DNA of 8,046 nt from JADKCL01 sp031424495. Lineage in GTDB: Bacteria; Bacteroidota; Bacteroidia; J057; JADKCL01. The position numbers and the translations under genes are program-made. This document shows positions 5,769 through 8,046 of this stretch, one piece after another. The stretch covers positions 1-8,046 of the forward strand of contig JANPHP010000427.1 of NCBI GenBank assembly GCA_031424495.1, given 5' to 3'. Every line of letters begins with the position of its first letter. Position 1 is the stretch's first letter. The notes beneath the pieces were generated by a model. That model was not told the origin of the DNA, searched no databases, and saw only the letters and a list, made by a program, of their open reading frames with translations.

Positions 5769-5940
5769 CCAAGGCATTCGCTGCCCTTGCCTTAGTCTGC
5801 CTTCTAACCACGACAAGCCCGACCATGGCAACCATCAGTATTTCGAACATGACAAGCCCGACCACCGAAACAAGTAGTACTTTATGGTGGTAGGCACCCT
5901 CGAAGTTCTTGATACGTATTCCTGAAAAGTAGTCCAGCAT
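5761..5940 (-). CDS. Small single-helix membrane protein overlapping the upstream gene
   Basis: A 59-residue protein from the ATG at 5940; a GTG two codons earlier is the alternative. Residues 20-45 are a long hydrophobic helix with a glutamate in its centre (E33), followed by RR and other basic residues, which predicts a cytoplasmic C-terminus. The helix contains two copies of VGLV 13 residues apart, coded by the exact 14-mer repeat at 5812-5825 and 5851-5864. The first 59 bases overlap the 3' end of the 69-residue gene in another frame. The clear transmembrane segment supports the frame, but such a segment can also arise by chance in a G/T-rich strand. A holin-like role is possible. Confidence 0.5.
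   Translation of the reverse strand: MLDYFSGIRIKNFEGAYHHKVLLVSVVGLVMFEILMVAMVGLVVVRRQTKARAANALDA
5812..5864. repeat. 14-bp direct repeat within the membrane protein gene
   Basis: GACAAGCCCGACCA occurs exactly at 5812-5825 and 5851-5864, 39 bp apart (13 codons). It codes VGLV twice in the transmembrane helix. It may be a small in-frame duplication that lengthened the helix. Confidence 0.6.
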
Positions 5941-6091
5941 ACTCACAATACTCCCGAATCGTCAAATCCTTCTTCCCAGGCCGAATGGCCTCCCTTATCG
6001 CCTTGTGCCGCTTCTGCGCGGAGTTGTACCACTGCGTGCCCATGAGTTTCTGCAAATCCTTGATCGACAGGAACATCGGCCCTTGATTCAT
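5882..6091 (-). CDS. 69-residue protein, paralogue of the gene at 4880-5083
   Basis: I chose the ATG at 6091, because the product then begins MNQG like MNRG of the paralogue; the open frame extends to a TTG at 6115, which is less likely. Conserved blocks are FLSIKDL, LMGT, YNSAQKRHKAIREAI, PGKKDLTIREYCEYAGL. After the EYC motif the copies diverge: here the tail is RNTYQELRGCLPP. The gene sits in the G+C-rich part (34 of 60 bases in 6001-6060). Its last 59 bases overlap the start of a membrane protein gene. A small basic nucleic-acid-binding role is plausible; the function is not known to me. Confidence 0.83.
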   Translation of the reverse strand: MNQGPMFLSIKDLQKLMGTQWYNSAQKRHKAIREAIRPGKKDLTIREYCEYAGLLFRNTYQELRGCLPP

Positions 6092-6143
6092 ACGCGTCGC
6101 ATTTGAGTTGAACAAGAAATCCTGAAATCAAAACCCAGACGGC

Positions 6144-6359
6144 TCAGCCGCCGTCCTCGCAGGTCTTGAGGTAGTCGATCAGCCTCACCAGCGAGTCCTC
6201 GTCAAGGAATAGCGTGTGCATCGGCTCCCTGATCTCTCCCTCGACCAGCCTGGCACGCCAGTGCATGACGAGCTGCTCCATCTCAAGGCCCAGCGGGCCT
6301 GATTCGGGATGCTTGGAAAGGAGGATTTGTGCGTGTACCAACTTTTTCTTGGGTGTCAT
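6144..6359 (-). CDS. 71-residue protein of unknown function
   Basis: Starts with ATG, 12 bases after the stop of the 104-residue gene. The product begins MTPKKKLVHAQILLSKHPES and is mostly helical, with a hydrophobic C-terminal helix (SLVRLIDYLKTC) and an acidic stretch between (LVEGEIREP, LFLDEDS). No motif is recognised. Its place in the operon, G+C content and start spacing support it as real. Confidence 0.65.
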   Translation of the reverse strand: MTPKKKLVHAQILLSKHPESGPLGLEMEQLVMHWRARLVEGEIREPMHTLFLDEDSLVRLIDYLKTCEDGG

Positions 6360-6371
6360 AAATGGATTGAT

Positions 6372-6686
6372 TTAGAGTGAATGGATGTATTGGAGGCAGG
6401 TGGCCACGCCGTATGTGTCGTAGGCGCTGATCGCGCCATTGAGGCCACCGATGCCAAGGGTGAGGATTCTTTGGGTCACGATCTCGATGAGGTCACCGGG
6501 GTTCATCAAGGCGGATGCGGCAACCTCCCTGTGATTGGCGTCGTCGATGGACTTCGCAAGGCGGTTTTGCAGTTTCCTGAGTGCCCCCGATGTTTGGGGC
6601 ATGCCGGGCCGGGCCTTGTCGATCACGACCCCGTGCCGCTGCTTCCAGTTGTGGAGCGCGGATGCTGACTTGTTAATTTTCTTCAT
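6372..6686 (-). CDS. 104-residue protein of unknown function
   Basis: The ATG overlaps the stop of the preceding gene by 4 bases (ATGA), so the two are probably translated together. The N-terminal half is basic and helical (NKSASALHNWKQRHG, LRKLQNRLAKSIDDANHR). The C-terminal half contains a mildly hydrophobic Gly-rich segment (ILTLGIGGLNGAISAYDTYG, about residues 74-93), which could touch a membrane or form a helical hairpin. I do not recognise the family. Confidence 0.75.
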   Translation of the reverse strand: MKKINKSASALHNWKQRHGVVIDKARPGMPQTSGALRKLQNRLAKSIDDANHREVAASALMNPGDLIEIVTQRILTLGIGGLNGAISAYDTYGVATCLQYIHSL

Positions 6687-6973
6687 GTCAATTCGTCGAA
6701 TTTGACCGGGGCGCGTAGCTCCCAGCCGTCGTTGTGGTTTTTACATTCCCTGATCAGCCAGTCGCGGCCCCATCGCTTGTCCCAGATCATCGCGTGGCGA
6801 AGCTTGTCGGCCCGTTTCGCCACCAGTTCCTCCAGCGCTTGCAGCGCGAGGTCGGGGCGGAACTTACCGTATTTGAAGTCGCGGCTGTAATAGATGCCCG
6901 TGAATCCGTTGTTGTACCAGATCACGCATTTGAACGATGCGGCCTCCTTGGCCTTGTAGTGTTGCCCTGGCAT
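6683..6973 (-). CDS. 96-residue protein of unknown function, second in the operon
   Basis: Starts with ATG one base after the stop of the winged-helix gene and ends in an ATGA overlap with the next gene, both signs of one transcript. The N-terminal part (FKCVIWYNNGFTGIYYSRDF, about residues 14-33) alternates as beta strands with many aromatic residues, followed by a helix (LALQALEELVAKRADKLRHA) and another strand (AMIWDKRW). This alpha/beta layout resembles small proteins I associate with Bacteroidota phage-like elements, without an assigned function. Confidence 0.77.
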   Translation of the reverse strand: MPGQHYKAKEAASFKCVIWYNNGFTGIYYSRDFKYGKFRPDLALQALEELVAKRADKLRHAMIWDKRWGRDWLIRECKNHNDGWELRAPVKFDELT

Positions 6974-6974
6974 C

Positions 6975-8046
6975 TCAATTGTGGTTGGTGGTGGGGTCGA
7001 GCACTATCCAATCGAAGGCCGTGGCGAGGTGGGGGTATTTGTCCGTCACCTGCTTTCGCCTTGCCGCGTAGCTGTGGAGGCCGTTTTCCTGCAAATGCCT
7101 GCCAGTGCTGTGAAGCACTGCCGTCACCGACTTGGAGAGGAATTGGAAGCGTTCCTTTGCAATTTCCGCCCGCTTGTTCGTCATCCGCATGTTTTCCAGC
7201 CAAACCGCCGTCTTGTTGAATCCATGCGGGTTGTCCGGCGCGAAGTATTTGCCTGGCAGGGGGATGTAGCGGTCGGGCTTTTTCGAGACCCATTTTTCCG
7301 CAAGCCCGATCCTCGTCCAAAGCTGTCGGTAGGTTTCCTCGCCCTGATCCTGTTCCATTCCTGCGAATTGGGCATGGATGAACTCCTTGATCGCATCCAA
7401 TTGGCTTTTGGCCATGAAATCGATGCCGCGATAGAGGGAGCCGACGATGACTGCGAGCAGACGGATGTAGTAATCCTCGAAAAAGGTCGAAACTGGGGCG
7501 GGGGCGGGCCTTTCGGCCACCGCGCCCCGCTTGCCAGAATCTTGAAACGGGGTCTCTTGATGCCAGCGGTTCCGCGCCCGGTGGGATTTCCCGCGCCCGG
7601 TGCCTTCCATTTCCCCCTCTCCATCTTGAAACGGGGGGTCGCCAGCTGAAAGCACGGCAATGGCGGCGGCACTGTCCGACTTGGAGGCGACGGTGGGCAT
7701 TTTGAAGCCGTTGTCCACCGAATCCACAAACAGTTTATTTTCTTTTTTGAGGGTGCAAGCAACTGGTACTTGCCCCAAAGTCCTTGCGTCTGCCCAACCA
7801 AGTGATTGATTCCCAGACAAGAGGTGCAGGTCGCCGTCTGTGCCCAATTCCCGGCGCATCAGCAGCTCCGGGTGGATGGCTATGATCCCTTCGGCGAAGC
7901 GCAAAGTGAAGTTGTTGTGCCTGCCCCGATGCTCCTTTTGGGTCACGAGGCCGCTTGCCAGGAGCCGCTGCAACTGGTTGTGGATCGTCGCCTTGCAGAG
8001 GTTCATCGCCTTGCCCAGGGACACGCAGTTGGTGTGGTAGGGCGGC
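6975..8046 (-). CDS. Winged-helix protein, 5' end outside the window; possible replication or regulatory protein
   Basis: The frame is open to the right edge, so the true start is not in the window; a GTG at 8024 is only an internal candidate. In the part visible from that GTG (349 residues), residues 1-50 form a winged helix-turn-helix: SLGKAMNLCKATIHNQLQRL as helices 2 and 3, then GLVTQKEHRGRHNNFTL as the wing. Residues about 60-175 are a low-complexity, probably disordered linker with repeats (PPFQDG/TPFQDS). The C-terminal 170 residues are helical and basic (YIRLLAVIVGSLYRGIDFM; then YIPLPGKYFAPDNPHGFNKT). wHTH plus a C-terminal helical domain at the head of an operon in a small element suits a replication initiator or a master regulator. 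No HUH or primase motif is visible, so this remains inference. Confidence 0.8.
   Translation of the reverse strand, partial: PPYHTNCVSLGKAMNLCKATIHNQLQRLLASGLVTQKEHRGRHNNFTLRFAEGIIAIHPELLMRRELGTDGDLHLLSGNQSLGWADARTLGQVPVACTLKKENKLFVDSVDNGFKMPTVASKSDSAAAIAVLSAGDPPFQDGEGEMEGTGRGKSHRARNRWHQETPFQDSGKRGAVAERPAPAPVSTFFEDYYIRLLAVIVGSLYRGIDFMAKSQLDAIKEFIHAQFAGMEQDQGEETYRQLWTRIGLAEKWVSKKPDRYIPLPGKYFAPDNPHGFNKTAVWLENMRMTNKRAEIAKERFQFLSKSVTAVLHSTGRHLQENGLHSYAARRKQVTDKYPHLATAFDWIVLDPTTNHN
7539..7636. repeat. Repeats in the linker of the winged-helix gene
   Basis: ATCTTGAAACGGGG occurs exactly at 7539-7552 and 7623-7636, 84 bp (28 codons) apart, coding PFQD in both. Between them CCGCGCCCGGTG occurs at 7572-7583 and 7591-7602. 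The linker seems to have grown by short in-frame and out-of-frame duplications; this also makes it prone to indels. Confidence 0.6.

Noticed and set aside
5840..5850. TTCGAAC-like sequence resembling a tRNA T-loop
   Set aside because: It lies inside coding sequence, and no acceptor stem or anticodon arm can be drawn around it.
6981..7649. Long plus-strand frame of 222 codons
   Set aside because: It is antisense to the winged-helix gene in G+C-rich DNA; the minus-strand frame has a recognisable wHTH and tight operon spacing, the plus frame has neither.
1..8046. The window as a complete circular genome
   Set aside because: Joining the ends would keep the winged-helix frame open for about 15 more codons to a TTG, but this happens by chance often, and the ends share no terminal repeat. 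No capsid or packaging gene is present.

Overview
The window looks like part of a small mobile genetic element, phage-like or plasmid-like, most probably from a Bacteroidota bacterium. That host call is inference. It rests on the family resemblance of several small proteins (the 'KRHKAIREAI..GKK.LT..EYC' protein, the 'KNPTNGSL' LEA-like protein, the one-helix plus coiled-coil proteins), on tightly packed genes with ATGA overlaps, and on A-rich leaders without an AGGAGG site. I can see no rRNA, tRNA, CRISPR, transposase, integrase or recognisable capsid gene. Every convincing gene is on the minus strand, so transcription runs from the right edge to the left.

Right part (8046 to about 5630): a G+C-rich run begins with a winged-helix protein cut by the window edge, a possible replication or control protein. 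It continues with four small soluble proteins, a small one-helix membrane protein, and a doubtful 45-residue frame. Spacings are short; stops and starts often touch or overlap. This looks like one operon.

Middle part (about 5630 to 3440): a visibly more AT-rich block (24 of 60 bases G+C in 4021-4080, against 35 of 60 in 6541-6600). It holds four small genes and a 406-residue protein with a HEPN-like RRNLEH motif. The large gene has its own upstream gap, a 23-bp inverted repeat just before its start and a strong hairpin terminator after it, so it reads as an independently controlled cargo gene, possibly for defence. One small gene here (4880-5083) is a paralogue of a gene in the right part (5882-6091).

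Left-middle part (3440 to 1001): a second unit starts after the terminator. It has a one-helix coiled-coil protein, an LEA-like membrane-anchored protein that may be shortened, a paralogue of the first protein, and a 467-residue protein whose start overlaps the preceding stop. Repeats with 10-bp or 20-bp periodicity lie upstream of both coiled-coil genes. This set may act at the cell envelope (virion, lysis or conjugation), but that is inference.

Left end (1000 to 1): 328-1000 has no gene I can support. It holds a terminator (546-577) and small palindromes and may contain the edge of the element. A separate small exported protein lies at 31-327.
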